A stretch of 64,000 nucleotides of DNA from AAA164-E04 sp964342825 (GCA_964342825.1 CAYFHO010000004.1:62001-126000), one strand, 5' to 3'. Numbered from the stretch's first letter, positions 45,032-54,550 are shown. The notes: generated by a model from the letters alone, not told the origin. Made by a program: numbers and translations.

Positions 45032-46293
45032 CTAATTCTTCAAAAATATGGATTCTTGGAGGAGCATTCATTGTTATTGCCCCTTTGTCAATAAGTGGAA
45101 CTGCTACCGCAAATTTGAAATGGGCTAGATTATTGACAACAGTTGCCGCGTGCTATATCGCCTTCGTTAATTCTAATTTACCAGAACGCCAACAAGGAGC
45201 AAAGAGCTTGATGAAGTTCTCGATCCTATTTACCTTGGCCGCACTCTGGTGCAGTAACGCAGTAGTCATGGGGCTAGTAAATAAAGGAATGTATTTGTTC
45301 GCCAGCATGACAGGGTTGGCGATGAGTTACTGTATTTCTTCGGGAAAAGAAATGCTTAGGAAGCTTACCTTGCTGGGATACACCGGTGGAGCTTCCTCGG
45401 TTAGCCTGGCTTACATGTTTATGACAAATAAAGAAGAAAGCATAGTAGGAGACCGGTTGGCTGTAGCAGGTATGAACGCAAATACTATAGGGCAATCAGG
45501 TGCACCATTGTTTCTTCTCTCACTGTATTTACTTTTTAAACCCGGAACAAAACTTCAAAAAGGCATTCATTTGGCAAGTTCGATAATGTTACTTGCAGTA
45601 ATTCTGGGTACAGGAAGTCGCGGTGCCGTCTTGATGGCTGTCTTGGGTTCTGTGTTCATACTGAAGCCCATTTTAAAGAAAAACTTCATGGCAGCTTTTA
45701 TAGTACTCTTAATACCAATAATTGTTTTGCAAATGTATAGCTCCATCCAGTCAGATGAAGAAGCTGTAGTCCCAGGAATCGAGCGACTCAATGTAGAAGA
45801 TAAGCGAAATACAAGAAAAGACATGTGGATCTGGACCTGGAGACATTTCACCCAATCGCCAATGATCGGAAAAGGTTGGTTAAATTGGGGTGGTACCAGT
45901 TCAGCAAATACGCATAATATCTACCTTCATGTTCTAGCGGAGTGCGGAGTGATCGGCGGATTTCTATTTCTAGCAATGTTGTTTAATATTTTTAATGTAT
46001 ACAGAAATGGAGTTGCAGAAATGAAAGCAGGCATGGACCCGCATGATCTTACCTATTTCAGCGCGGGAATTCTCGCATCCATGCTGCTACACGGCATGGT
46101 TGAAAGCTCTACATTGCTGGGCACGAGTACGAATGCATTATTCCTGGGGTTTTCCGTAGGACTGTTAGATAGATCCACCACATTGGACAATGAAAAAGGT
46201 GGTGCAATTCCGGAAAAAAACGATGATCATTTACATCCGTGGGCGTTTCAACGTAATCAATCTCCAATCCAGATGAAATCCGATTCTAATTGA
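45028..46293 (+). CDS. O-antigen ligase/polymerase family membrane protein (Wzy-like)
   Basis: 421 residues with about ten predicted membrane helices, among them IWILGGAFIVIAPLSISG, LLTTVAACYIAFV, ILFTLAALWCSNAVVMGLV and FMAAFIVLLIPIIVLQ. The Wzy_C/WaaL-type features are the periplasmic loop with ARG-rich surroundings (LGTGSRGAVLMAVLG) and THNIYLHVLAECGVIGGFLF, where the His/Glu-bearing H-N-x-Y-L motif is the family hallmark. In a locus that also has an initiating transferase, a co-polymerase and an export protein, the likely role is polymerising repeat units at the periplasmic face. A ligase role is the alternative. It overlaps both neighbouring genes by 4 bases. Confidence 0.88.
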   Translation: MTNSSKIWILGGAFIVIAPLSISGTATANLKWARLLTTVAACYIAFVNSNLPERQQGAKSLMKFSILFTLAALWCSNAVVMGLVNKGMYLFASMTGLAMSYCISSGKEMLRKLTLLGYTGGASSVSLAYMFMTNKEESIVGDRLAVAGMNANTIGQSGAPLFLLSLYLLFKPGTKLQKGIHLASSIMLLAVILGTGSRGAVLMAVLGSVFILKPILKKNFMAAFIVLLIPIIVLQMYSSIQSDEEAVVPGIERLNVEDKRNTRKDMWIWTWRHFTQSPMIGKGWLNWGGTSSANTHNIYLHVLAECGVIGGFLFLAMLFNIFNVYRNGVAEMKAGMDPHDLTYFSAGILASMLLHGMVESSTLLGTSTNALFLGFSVGLLDRSTTLDNEKGGAIPEKNDDHLHPWAFQRNQSPIQMKSDSN

Positions 46294-47507
46294 AAATCCT
46301 TCATGTCATACACAGCCTTGATCCACTTTCGGGGGGGCCAAGCCATGCGCTATATGAGTTAGTGGCAGCTCAATTGAGACAAGGCCATGAAATAAAAATA
46401 ATCGCAACTGATCGTCAATCTGGTGAAAAATGGATCGATAAATCAGCCTATTTAAAAAAAATAAAATCAAAATTATGCCTCCAAGGTATGGACTTCGAAT
46501 TAATCCCGTGCATCGGCAAGCGCAGGCCCTGGGTTAGATACGCATACTCTCCATTTTGCAATTCCATGCTATCAAGGGCCATCCATCGAAATAGCAATGC
46601 CCTAGTCGATTTTGTCCATATTCACGGGTTATTCAGTCAAATCACACACAATGCAGCAAAGATATGCCAAAAATTTAGCATTCCCTATGCGATTAGGCCC
46701 ACAGGAGCATTAGATGAATTACCTCTTCAAAAAGGTGCTACATTTTTAAAGAGTTTTTTCTTAAGATATCAATTAAGAGGACTGTTGGAAGACGCACATT
46801 TTATTCAGTCTACCTCATCACAAGAATCAAAATCTCTAGAAAACCTTGGATTTAATTTGAGGTTACGAGAAATCCCATTAGGAATAAGCCAGCCGGATTG
46901 GAGCCCAGCTCATTATCAACAAATTTTTGCGCACCGATTTCCAGACCTTCAAAACAAACCGTTTATCTTATGTTTGTCTCGAATCCACCCCATCAAACGG
47001 TTAGATTTGGCTCTCAAGGCCTTTAAAATATTGAGTGAGAAAACCTCGGAATGTCATTTGGTTATAGCCGGCACTCAAAATGCCTATCAGTCACAATTGC
47101 TAAACGAAGCTCAGCAGTTAGACATCTCTTTAAAAGTTCATTTTGTTGGATTCCTACAAGATGAACTAAAAACGGGAGCGTTCTTTAGTGCACGAGCATT
47201 CCTTCAAACATCAGAACATGAAAATTTTGGTGTCACGGTCCTCGAAGCACTCGCACACGGTTTACGAGTAGTCTGCACTCCAAATGTAGCTGCAGGTGAA
47301 CATCTCACCAAGTGTAATGGAGGTCTCATTTCAACAGATGAACCCGAGTCAATTGCAGATAAGCTTTTTGAGATATTGAAGGAACATTCCGAAGAACAAA
47401 AACTTGCTCTCTCAAAAAGGGTGTTTCATTTGTGTTCGTGGGATTCTGTGGCCCAGCAGTTATACAATTGCTACAAGGATCCCATTGCCCCTTCATTGGT
47501 TGCTTGA
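46290..47507 (+). CDS. Glycosyltransferase family 4
   Basis: 405 residues starting at a TTG that overlaps the preceding stop (TTGA). The encoded start MKILHVIHSLDPLSGGPSHA is canonical, so the TTG is probably real. FVHIHGLFSQITHNAAKICQ and YAIRPTGALDELPLQKGATF belong to the N-domain. FILCLSRIHPIKRLDLALKAF and the signature HENFGVTVLEALAHGLRVV to the C-domain. The latter is the clearest E-x7-E match among the glycosyltransferases here. The subfamily with RPTGALDEL resembles WcaI/colanic-type enzymes. It follows the Wzy-like gene in the same operon. Confidence 0.92.
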   Translation: MKILHVIHSLDPLSGGPSHALYELVAAQLRQGHEIKIIATDRQSGEKWIDKSAYLKKIKSKLCLQGMDFELIPCIGKRRPWVRYAYSPFCNSMLSRAIHRNSNALVDFVHIHGLFSQITHNAAKICQKFSIPYAIRPTGALDELPLQKGATFLKSFFLRYQLRGLLEDAHFIQSTSSQESKSLENLGFNLRLREIPLGISQPDWSPAHYQQIFAHRFPDLQNKPFILCLSRIHPIKRLDLALKAFKILSEKTSECHLVIAGTQNAYQSQLLNEAQQLDISLKVHFVGFLQDELKTGAFFSARAFLQTSEHENFGVTVLEALAHGLRVVCTPNVAAGEHLTKCNGGLISTDEPESIADKLFEILKEHSEEQKLALSKRVFHLCSWDSVAQQLYNCYKDPIAPSLVA

Positions 47508-47528
47508 GATAAAAATCGATTTGGGGTC

Positions 47529-48395
47529 ATGTCAATTTCAGTTTTAATTGCCACAAAAAACGAAGAACAAAATCTACGAGATTGTTTGGAAAGCGTTCGG
47601 TGGGCGGACCAGATATTGATCATCGACTCTGGCAGCACCGATCATACCCAGGAAATTGCAAAAGAATACAACACAGATTTTTATCGTTTTGAGTACAATG
47701 GCAAATGGCCGAAAAAAAGGAACTGGGCACTTCAAGAAGGATTGGTCAAGAATGATTGGGTTTTAATTTTAGATGCCGATGAACGAGTTTCACCGAAACT
47801 AAAAGTTGAAATCCATGAAGCTATTCAAAATGCCTCTATCGATGGCTATTACATAAAATGGAAATTCATTTTTCTCGGCAAGTGGATGAAGCATTCCTGG
47901 AGTCACGGTTGGATGATGCGTCTTTTTCGAAATGGCAAAGGGGCGTATGAAAATCTAAACATGACCAACGAAGGTGGGTGGGATGCGGAAGTTCATGAAA
48001 ATGTGGTGATTGATGGTAAATGTGGGAAACTGACAAATTGTCTGGATCATGAATCTTCACATGATTTGCATCGCTGGATTCAAAAACAAAATGAATTTTC
48101 GACTTGGAATGCCAAACGACGACTCAAGCAGCTGAATTCCCCCTTTCCGGCATTAGGTGCAATTTTCTCTAATGATCCTCTGAAAAGACGAAAGTGGATG
48201 AAGGCATTTTTTTTGAGAATGCCGGGAAAGCCATTCCTCATGTTTATCTACCTTTACATTTTTAAGGCGGGTTTCATGGATGGAAAGGCAGGGTTCTATT
48301 TTTGCTGTCTTAGATCAAGTCATGAGCTGAACATAAACGCCAAAATTTTTGAATACCGATTGGAAGATGCCAATCAACAAGATGAAGGTTCGTGA
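47529..48395 (+). CDS. Glycosyltransferase family 2 (WaaE/KdtX-like)
   Basis: 288 residues, GT-A fold. ISVLIATKNEEQNLRDCLES and ADQILIIDSGSTDHTQEIAK form the nucleotide-binding half, and DWVLILDADERVSPKLKVEI has the DxD-type metal site (LDADE). The compact size and the pattern FNGKWPKKRNWAL-like sequence (here YNGKWPKKRNWAL) place it close to LPS core beta-1,4-glucosyltransferases of the WaaE/KdtX group. A hydrophobic segment near the C-terminus (PFLMFIYLYIFKAGFMDGKAG) may attach it to the membrane. The end overlaps the heparinase-like gene by 14 bases. Confidence 0.9.
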   Translation: MSISVLIATKNEEQNLRDCLESVRWADQILIIDSGSTDHTQEIAKEYNTDFYRFEYNGKWPKKRNWALQEGLVKNDWVLILDADERVSPKLKVEIHEAIQNASIDGYYIKWKFIFLGKWMKHSWSHGWMMRLFRNGKGAYENLNMTNEGGWDAEVHENVVIDGKCGKLTNCLDHESSHDLHRWIQKQNEFSTWNAKRRLKQLNSPFPALGAIFSNDPLKRRKWMKAFFLRMPGKPFLMFIYLYIFKAGFMDGKAGFYFCCLRSSHELNINAKIFEYRLEDANQQDEGS

Positions 48396-50049
48396 TCCAA
48401 ATTCACTGAGTCGCCTCTATCATACTGTAAAGCACTTACGGTGGAGACAAATTTATTACCGCTTTAAATATCGATTATCCTTTTGGAGCCGTCCATCTAC
48501 ATCAGATAAACTGACTATTTCTCCCAAACATAAATCTGATGACAGCCAATTGAGAAAATACAGAAATTCTCTCCGCCAATTGTATAATAAGGAAGAGATC
48601 GAAAGGGGGTTATTCAGGTTCATTAATCTAAAAGAAAAAACCACATTTCCACCCGATTGGGAATTCCCTTCCCCCAATAAGCTTTGGCTCTATCAGCTCC
48701 ACTACTTTGAATGGATTTTTTGCCTGGATTATGAAGATGCCAAAAGGTGCACAAAGGATTGGATCAACAATTATCAATTCACCCGTAATAGAGACGGCTG
48801 GGAACCTTACCCAACTTCGCTAAGACTTATATCTTGGTGTATATATTTTTTCACAATCCAGCAGAATCAACTCAGAAAGGATCCAGCTTTTTCACATTTA
48901 CTAAGTGAAAGCATACAAACACAAACAAACTGGTTGGAACGAAGACTAGAGTATCATTTACTCGCAAATCACTTATTCGAGAATGCAGCAGCGTTAAGTA
49001 TCGTAGGTTATTTTTTCGAAGGAGCGCATGCCGAAAGGTGGCTACAGAAAGGGGCCAGAATTTTAAATCAGGAAATCAAAGAACAAATATTGCCCGACGG
49101 AATGCACTTTGAAAGGTCGCCCATGTATCATCAAAGAATGCTGCAAGTTCTTCAGGAAGTTTCTCTAAGTTACGAGGGTGACGAAAGAAATCAATGGCAA
49201 GAAACAATCGAAAGAATGCAACAAGCCTTTGATTACACAAGGCATCCGGACGGTGAGATTGCACTACTTAACGACTCTAGTTTCAATGTATATCCCCTCC
49301 CCCTTAAACATCACGACCATTCAAAGCTAATATTTGGAAACTGGCAGCTACCAGATGCAGGCTACTTTGGATATTCAAACGAGGAAGGAAACTATATTGT
49401 CATTGATGGGGGAAGTATTGGGCCTGATTACAATCCAGGTCACGCTCATGGAGATATTTTTTCCTACGAAATGAGCTGGAATCATAAGAGGTTCATTGTT
49501 GACTCTGGGAATTTTGATTACGAACCAGGATCAATGCGTGATTACTGCCGCTCCACAAAAGCACACAATACCGTAGCCATAAATCGAAAAGACCAATGTG
49601 ATTTTTGGGGAACTTTTCGAGTCGGTAAACGAGGAAAGCCAGAGAATGTAAAAGTTATACAGACCCAAAACGGCTTTCAATTTAAGGGGGATCATAATGC
49701 TTACGAACGCATTTCTGCTAGAGTCAAACATACTCGAATCGCTGATTTCGATCATAAAAGTGGATTAATGATCAATGATTCGATCGAATCGATAGAGCCT
49801 GTGGATGCTGTATCCAGAGTTCATTTTCATCCCGAATGTACCTGCGGCGACTTGAAGGATGGACAAATGGTCGTAACTCGAGGAGAAGTGAGATGTGTGA
49901 TTAGTTGGGACCACAATTCAGTAGCCAAGCTTGAAGACTCATACTATTGCCCTGAGTTTAACGTAAGGCAGAACAACAAGGCACTTGCCTTGTTCCAACA
50001 TGGATCTGATTTGAAGATCAAATATAAAATCAAATTCATGGATGAATGA
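48382..50049 (+). CDS. Heparinase II/III family protein (polysaccharide lyase-like)
   Basis: The frame is open from 48349, but the ATG at 48382 (MKVRDPNSLSRLYHTVKHLR) is the likely start and gives 555 residues. The N-terminal alpha/alpha toroid shows WLYQLHYFEWIFCLDYEDA, HLLANHLFENAAALSIVGYF and FERSPMYHQRMLQVLQEVSL. The C-terminal beta-sheet domain shows GHAHGDIFSYEMSWN, FIVDSGNFDYEPGSMRDY and CRSTKAHNTVAIN, all signatures of the heparinase II/III and alginate-lyase-like family. No signal peptide is visible. In exopolysaccharide loci such proteins may trim or edit the polymer. A cytoplasmic location would be odd, so export by another route or a non-lyase role is possible. Confidence 0.88.
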   Translation: MKVRDPNSLSRLYHTVKHLRWRQIYYRFKYRLSFWSRPSTSDKLTISPKHKSDDSQLRKYRNSLRQLYNKEEIERGLFRFINLKEKTTFPPDWEFPSPNKLWLYQLHYFEWIFCLDYEDAKRCTKDWINNYQFTRNRDGWEPYPTSLRLISWCIYFFTIQQNQLRKDPAFSHLLSESIQTQTNWLERRLEYHLLANHLFENAAALSIVGYFFEGAHAERWLQKGARILNQEIKEQILPDGMHFERSPMYHQRMLQVLQEVSLSYEGDERNQWQETIERMQQAFDYTRHPDGEIALLNDSSFNVYPLPLKHHDHSKLIFGNWQLPDAGYFGYSNEEGNYIVIDGGSIGPDYNPGHAHGDIFSYEMSWNHKRFIVDSGNFDYEPGSMRDYCRSTKAHNTVAINRKDQCDFWGTFRVGKRGKPENVKVIQTQNGFQFKGDHNAYERISARVKHTRIADFDHKSGLMINDSIESIEPVDAVSRVHFHPECTCGDLKDGQMVVTRGEVRCVISWDHNSVAKLEDSYYCPEFNVRQNNKALALFQHGSDLKIKYKIKFMDE

Positions 50050-51275
50050 AAGTTCTCTTCCTTTCCCACTATTTTCCACCTGAAGGAAATGCGCCAGCAA
50101 CGCGTACATTTGAACATTTACGACGCTGGGTCCGCAGTGGACACCAAGCAACCGTTATCACATGCGCGCCCAGTGTCCCTCATGGAAAAATATATCCTGG
50201 TTACGAAAACGCGTTCTTAAATAAATCCGAGATGGAGGGAATTCAAGTGTCTCGAATATGGACATACATAGCCGCGAATAAAGGGAAAGGTCGTCGGTCA
50301 GTGAATTATGTTTCTTACTTTTTTTCTTCCATTCTGGCTGGATTATTTGTGAAGAAACCAGATGTTTTAATTGCTACTTCTCCTCAATTTTTTTGCGGCT
50401 GTGCTGGGGCGGTTTTAGCCAAGATAAGGCGAATCCCATTCATACTGGAGGTTAGGGATATTTGGCCAGATTCCATTATCGCTGTGAACGCCATCAAGAG
50501 CAATTTTGTATTAAAATGGATGCTAAGGATGGAGCAATGGTTGTATGCATGTGCCGACCATATTGTAACAGTCGGCGACGGTTATAAAAAAATCCTGACT
50601 CAAAAAGGAGTATCTCAGGAGTCTATTTCTATTATCACCAACGGAGCTGATCTCCAACAATTTCATCCAAGCAACCGAGAAAATGCCGAGAAGAAGAAAA
50701 TCACTTGTTCTTTTATTGGGACGTTAGGCATGGCTTCGAAATTGGAAGTAGTGATCAAAGCTGCCCAACACCTGGATTCCCTCAACGAACCCAACATTGA
50801 CTTCCTGCTAGTAGGAGATGGTGCGGAATATGAAAACCTGGTTAAAAGAGCCAGGGAAATTAGAACTCAGCGTATCCGATTTACTGGATTAGTGAATAAG
50901 GCCAAAATCGTTGATTACCTCGAGCAATCAGATATTTGTCTCGTACATTTAAAGAAATCAGATCTATTCAAAACAGTGATTCCGTCCAAGCTATTTGAAG
51001 CTATGGCTGCTGGTGTTCCAGTTCTGATTGGTGTTCAAGGATGCGCAGAAGCAATCGTCACCAAATCCAATTGTGGATTAGCTTTTGAACCTGAAAATCA
51101 TATTGATTTGTGCAATCGGATACTCCAGCTCATCAGCAATAAATCGACCATGCGAGAGATGGGAAATAATGGAAGGCGGTATTTGGAAAAACACTTCAAC
51201 AGAGACAAGCTTGCGGACGATTACTTGAAAATTCTGGAACAATTTTCAACGAGCAAGGATGCAGAATTTAATTAA
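50046..51275 (+). CDS. Glycosyltransferase family 4 (WbuB-like)
   Basis: 409 residues. It begins MKVLFLSHYFPPEGNAPATR, and the next part TFEHLRRWVRSGHQATVITC matches the WbuB/WcaI subfamily, as does PFILEVRDIWPDSIIAVNAI. The C-domain has KITCSFIGTLGMASKLEVVI and the signature region LFEAMAAGVPVLIGVQGCAEA. Members transfer amino-deoxy or other sugars to the growing lipid-linked unit at the inner face of the membrane. It overlaps the heparinase-like gene by 4 bases (ATGA) and lies 6 bases before the initiating transferase gene. Confidence 0.92.
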   Translation: MKVLFLSHYFPPEGNAPATRTFEHLRRWVRSGHQATVITCAPSVPHGKIYPGYENAFLNKSEMEGIQVSRIWTYIAANKGKGRRSVNYVSYFFSSILAGLFVKKPDVLIATSPQFFCGCAGAVLAKIRRIPFILEVRDIWPDSIIAVNAIKSNFVLKWMLRMEQWLYACADHIVTVGDGYKKILTQKGVSQESISIITNGADLQQFHPSNRENAEKKKITCSFIGTLGMASKLEVVIKAAQHLDSLNEPNIDFLLVGDGAEYENLVKRAREIRTQRIRFTGLVNKAKIVDYLEQSDICLVHLKKSDLFKTVIPSKLFEAMAAGVPVLIGVQGCAEAIVTKSNCGLAFEPENHIDLCNRILQLISNKSTMREMGNNGRRYLEKHFNRDKLADDYLKILEQFSTSKDAEFN

Positions 51276-51281
51276 TCGAAG

Positions 51282-52766
51282 ATGAGATTTGGTTCCATCA
51301 TGCCTTTTATTGAGGCGTTGACCGTATGCCTTTTCCTGACCCCATTGGTCAGGTGGATGGGCATTCGCCTCGGAATCGTGGATCAACCTGACGAATACCG
51401 CAAATTTCATTCCGGAGCCATCCCTCGATGCGGTGGATTGGCGATTTACATCAGCTTCCTGGTACCAATTTTTGTTTTTTTCTTTCTTTTTAAAAAAGAA
51501 AGTCACCTTCCCTCAGCTGATCATTACCGGGTTTGGATCATAGTTATCGGAAGCGGGATCGCCATGCTAATGGGATTGGCTGATGATATCTGGAGCATTC
51601 GCGTTCGCTGGAAAATTCTCTTTCAAATCATAGCAGCAACGGTGGCATATTCTGGAAACCTGCGTATCGAGAGTCTCACAAATCCATTTGGATCCCCTAT
51701 CGAGCTTGGGTTCTTTTCCTTTCCTGCAACAGTTATCTGGTTCTTCCTTTGCATGAATGCCATCAATATTTTCGATGGTTTGGATGGTTTGGCTGCTGGG
51801 GTATCGCTTTTTGTGACATTGACTCTTCTTGGAGTCAGTCTTGCATTTGGTAATGATACGGGAGTTTTTGTGAGCGCCTGCTTATCAGGCGCAATTCTAG
51901 GTTTCCTTGTCTATAATTTCAATCCGGCCACCATTTTTATGGGCGACTCAGGTAGTATGTTTATTGGATTTGGAATTGCTGCACTGGGCTTGGTTTCTAG
52001 TTACAAAGCAGAGGCGGCAACTGCTTTGTTAATTCCATGCCTGGCTCTGTTACTGCCGTTTTTTGACCTTTTTTCAGCAGCCTTAAGAAGGTGGTCCAAC
52101 TATCTTCCAATGACTATGCCTGATGGCAAACATTTACATCATGTCATGATGTCAAAAGGCCTAAGTGCTCGAAGAACGGTAGTTTATTTGTATATTGTCT
52201 GTTTGATCCTATGCAGTGCAGCACTGATGACGGTTTTTTCACGTGATATTGAAACAGCGTTATTGGTGTCATGCATTGGAATCATTTTTCTGGTAGGAAA
52301 CAATTTTTTAAAAGTCGTCGATATCAGAGAAGTTAAAAAACGTATTTTTCACGACCGTCAACTCCATCAATGGAACAAAAAAAATGCTATTCACCTTTCT
52401 AACCTCGTCGACAATGTAAAAGAATCAGATCTCTTGGAAGATTCCTGGGAACTATGTAAACCCATCTTCATTGCTCTTAAGCTAATGAAAGTAGATCTTA
52501 ATTTAAAACTCAAAGGTGAGCAAAAAACGTACAGTTGGAAATCAGATATTTCAGAAGGCCATCCACGGAATGAAGATGGTGGATGGGAATGGTCCATTGA
52601 TTGCCCCATAGATACGCGGAGTAAAACCGATTCCTCAAATCTTATCATCACCGGGAACAATAACGGGAATGAATTACGTTCCATCATTCCCATCATTCAT
52701 AATTTGACAATTGCATTGGCGGAAAAAATGCAACCACCCAATTCTAAAGGGGCTTCTCCTTTTTGA
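51282..52766 (+). CDS. WecA/MraY-type undecaprenyl-phosphate sugar-1-phosphate transferase with C-terminal extension
   Basis: 494 residues. The first about 340 form the polytopic membrane domain of the glycosyltransferase-4 (MraY/WecA/TagO) family. LTPLVRWMGIRLGIVDQPDE, YRKFHSGAIPRCGGLAIYI, MGLADDIWSIRVRWKILFQI (the DDxxxR motif), NAINIFDGLDGLAAGVSLFV (the NxxNxxDGxxGLA motif) and TIFMGDSGSMFIGFGIAALG are all intact, followed by the HxH-bearing KHLHHVMMSKGLSARRTVV. It would start repeat-unit synthesis by loading a HexNAc-1-phosphate on the lipid carrier. The remaining about 150 residues are soluble, with no domain recognised, and are not part of the standard enzyme. It is the last cytoplasmic-side gene before the export module. 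Confidence 0.93.
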   Translation: MRFGSIMPFIEALTVCLFLTPLVRWMGIRLGIVDQPDEYRKFHSGAIPRCGGLAIYISFLVPIFVFFFLFKKESHLPSADHYRVWIIVIGSGIAMLMGLADDIWSIRVRWKILFQIIAATVAYSGNLRIESLTNPFGSPIELGFFSFPATVIWFFLCMNAINIFDGLDGLAAGVSLFVTLTLLGVSLAFGNDTGVFVSACLSGAILGFLVYNFNPATIFMGDSGSMFIGFGIAALGLVSSYKAEAATALLIPCLALLLPFFDLFSAALRRWSNYLPMTMPDGKHLHHVMMSKGLSARRTVVYLYIVCLILCSAALMTVFSRDIETALLVSCIGIIFLVGNNFLKVVDIREVKKRIFHDRQLHQWNKKNAIHLSNLVDNVKESDLLEDSWELCKPIFIALKLMKVDLNLKLKGEQKTYSWKSDISEGHPRNEDGGWEWSIDCPIDTRSKTDSSNLIITGNNNGNELRSIIPIIHNLTIALAEKMQPPNSKGASPF

Positions 52767-52785
52767 AAAGCTTCAGCGATAGCCT

Positions 52786-54279
52786 ATGATGAGACCGTAT
52801 ATCCTATGGTATTCTTCAGTATTTGCGTTATTTTTGCTGATCTTCCTCCATGCAAATCTGAATGCCCAAAATAATCAGGGTAATCTTGGGGTTGGTTTAG
52901 GCGGAGGAGGAGGGGGTGGAGGTGATAAATTACCAGAATTTAGAGAGTTACTGGGATTAATTATGCCAAGTCCTGGAGGACTATCTCGAGCTGACAGACC
53001 TACCATCAGATTCGGTGTTATCTCATCGTTGCCATCGTACATCAATACCATTGGAGTTCAACATTTACCAAATTATTTGCAGCCTAATGAACTGACAAGA
53101 ATGTCATATTCGGCGTCTAGTCAATATATTAACGTAAATACCGCCAGAGTTTATCCTCTACGTATCGATCCTGATGACATGGAACTTGAAGATTTAAATT
53201 GGTTCCGCTTTAGAGGCATTAATGGTAAAAAACCAATTATTAATACGGCCATCTCATATGACACTGAATCAAGTAGTCAAAACAATGTTTCTGACAGTTT
53301 TAGTTTAAGGCAGAATATTGCGTTGAGTATCCCTTTTACCTACGGGGAGGAGCCTAATTCCTCCACCATGGTAAACCTACAATACAGACCGAGTTATTTG
53401 TTGGACATAGTCGGTGATGAGGACAGTGAATTACAGCATGATATACTTGTTCAAGCGGGGAGAGAATTTGGAAGGTCTGCAGCTTCATTAAGTAATAGGA
53501 CAATTATTTCTGCTGCACCTCAACGGGAAATTTCAGGTCGAGCAAAAACAATTTTTAATCGTACCAGCCTTCTTGCTGTCTATGATGTCTCTCCTAAATC
53601 ACTAGTTAGATCTGAATTAGGACATACCATGACCACAAGAACAGGAACGTCTAACTCAGCGTCTCAATCAATCTTCATAGATGATTTCAACATCAGTTAT
53701 GAATTCATGTTAACTCCTAAGATCTCACTCAATACAAGTGGTGGCGGGAGTCTGACACAGGTTACGAATGATGAAGTAACGGCAGAAATATTGGGATTGA
53801 ATTTAAATTACGCCGCGACTGCAAAGTTAGCATTGAACGTCACTACTGGATTGCAACGAAGAAAATCAACGACTATTCCTTATGAATTAAGTGAAGTTTA
53901 TGGGCTCCTTATCAATTATGTGCCTGGGCCAAAGACAATCATGCGATTTGGGGTAGATCAATCATTTCGACCTAGTTTTGCTGATGACGGAATTATTCTC
54001 CAAGAAAATGGAATCTTCCTTCAAATCAGGCAGGCGGTATTGCTGAGGTGGCAAGTGGAACTCTTGATTGATTACATAACAAGAACAGAGGCTGGGCAAG
54101 AAGACAGTAAGGCAGCCCTGGATCAGAGAGATTTGGGCTTTGAATTGTTATTTTCTTATTTTCTCAACGATAGTTGGACCTTGGATTTTTCCGCCGCAAG
54201 GTATAACCTCGAAGACTTTAGAAATAATTCTAGTACCACAAGATTTAATCTGACAGTTGGAATGAGCCATTCATTTTAG
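52786..54279 (+). CDS. Putative outer-membrane beta-barrel protein of the exopolysaccharide locus
   Basis: 497 residues. A signal peptide (YSSVFALFLLIFLHANLNAQ, about 9-28) is followed by a Gly-rich run (GVGLGGGGGGGGD, near 36-48). The rest consists of alternating polar/aromatic strands such as NVSDSFSLRQNIALSIPFTY, STMVNLQYRPSYLLDIVG and MRFGVDQSFRPSFADDG, ending FNLTVGMSHSF with a C-terminal Phe, the usual outer-membrane barrel ending. No Pfam-type family was recognised. Position between the initiating transferase and the Wza-like gene suggests a role in polymer secretion or anchoring, comparable to the barrel proteins found beside other exopolysaccharide export genes (inference). Confidence 0.72.
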   Translation: MMRPYILWYSSVFALFLLIFLHANLNAQNNQGNLGVGLGGGGGGGGDKLPEFRELLGLIMPSPGGLSRADRPTIRFGVISSLPSYINTIGVQHLPNYLQPNELTRMSYSASSQYINVNTARVYPLRIDPDDMELEDLNWFRFRGINGKKPIINTAISYDTESSSQNNVSDSFSLRQNIALSIPFTYGEEPNSSTMVNLQYRPSYLLDIVGDEDSELQHDILVQAGREFGRSAASLSNRTIISAAPQREISGRAKTIFNRTSLLAVYDVSPKSLVRSELGHTMTTRTGTSNSASQSIFIDDFNISYEFMLTPKISLNTSGGGSLTQVTNDEVTAEILGLNLNYAATAKLALNVTTGLQRRKSTTIPYELSEVYGLLINYVPGPKTIMRFGVDQSFRPSFADDGIILQENGIFLQIRQAVLLRWQVELLIDYITRTEAGQEDSKAALDQRDLGFELLFSYFLNDSWTLDFSAARYNLEDFRNNSSTTRFNLTVGMSHSF

Positions 54280-54287
54280 CGACTACC

Positions 54288-54319
54288 GCAATGCATTTTT
54301 GGCAGCAAAGCCGCATTGC
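54288..54319. other. Inverted repeat in the gap before the export gene
   Basis: GCAATGC (54288-54294) pairs with GCATTGC (54313-54319), and inside it GGC (54301-54303) pairs with GCC (54310-54312), giving a two-tier hairpin directly after the beta-barrel gene. There is no T-run, so an intrinsic terminator is unlikely. An mRNA-stabilising or attenuating structure is possible. Confidence 0.4.
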
Positions 54320-54461
54320 AAATGAGACGCATCTTAAACTGCACTTTAATATTATCTTTTTTTCTTATACGCATTTGACTCTTTTTAAATAGGTTACAAA
54401 TCTACAACTGAACCGCAAGCGCATCTCATTTAATCTTTGGCAAACTTTCTGCTTGAACTTT

Positions 54462-54482
54462 TTGTGGATAAAAAATCCACAA
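54462..54482. other. Inverted repeat with A5 loop upstream of the wza-like gene
   Basis: TTGTGGAT (54462-54469) and ATCCACAA (54475-54482) are exact reverse complements around AAAAA, 69 bases before the export gene start. It could be an operator for a dimeric regulator or a hairpin. The 271-base gap 54280-54550 is the longest in the exopolysaccharide locus, A/T-rich and without any gene, so a separate promoter for the export/co-polymerase genes is plausible here. Confidence 0.4.
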
Positions 54483-54550
54483 GAATTTGCAAAACTGCCG
54501 ATAAATATGAATCGGAATAAGCAAATAGAACAATGAGCCTTTGAAAATAG

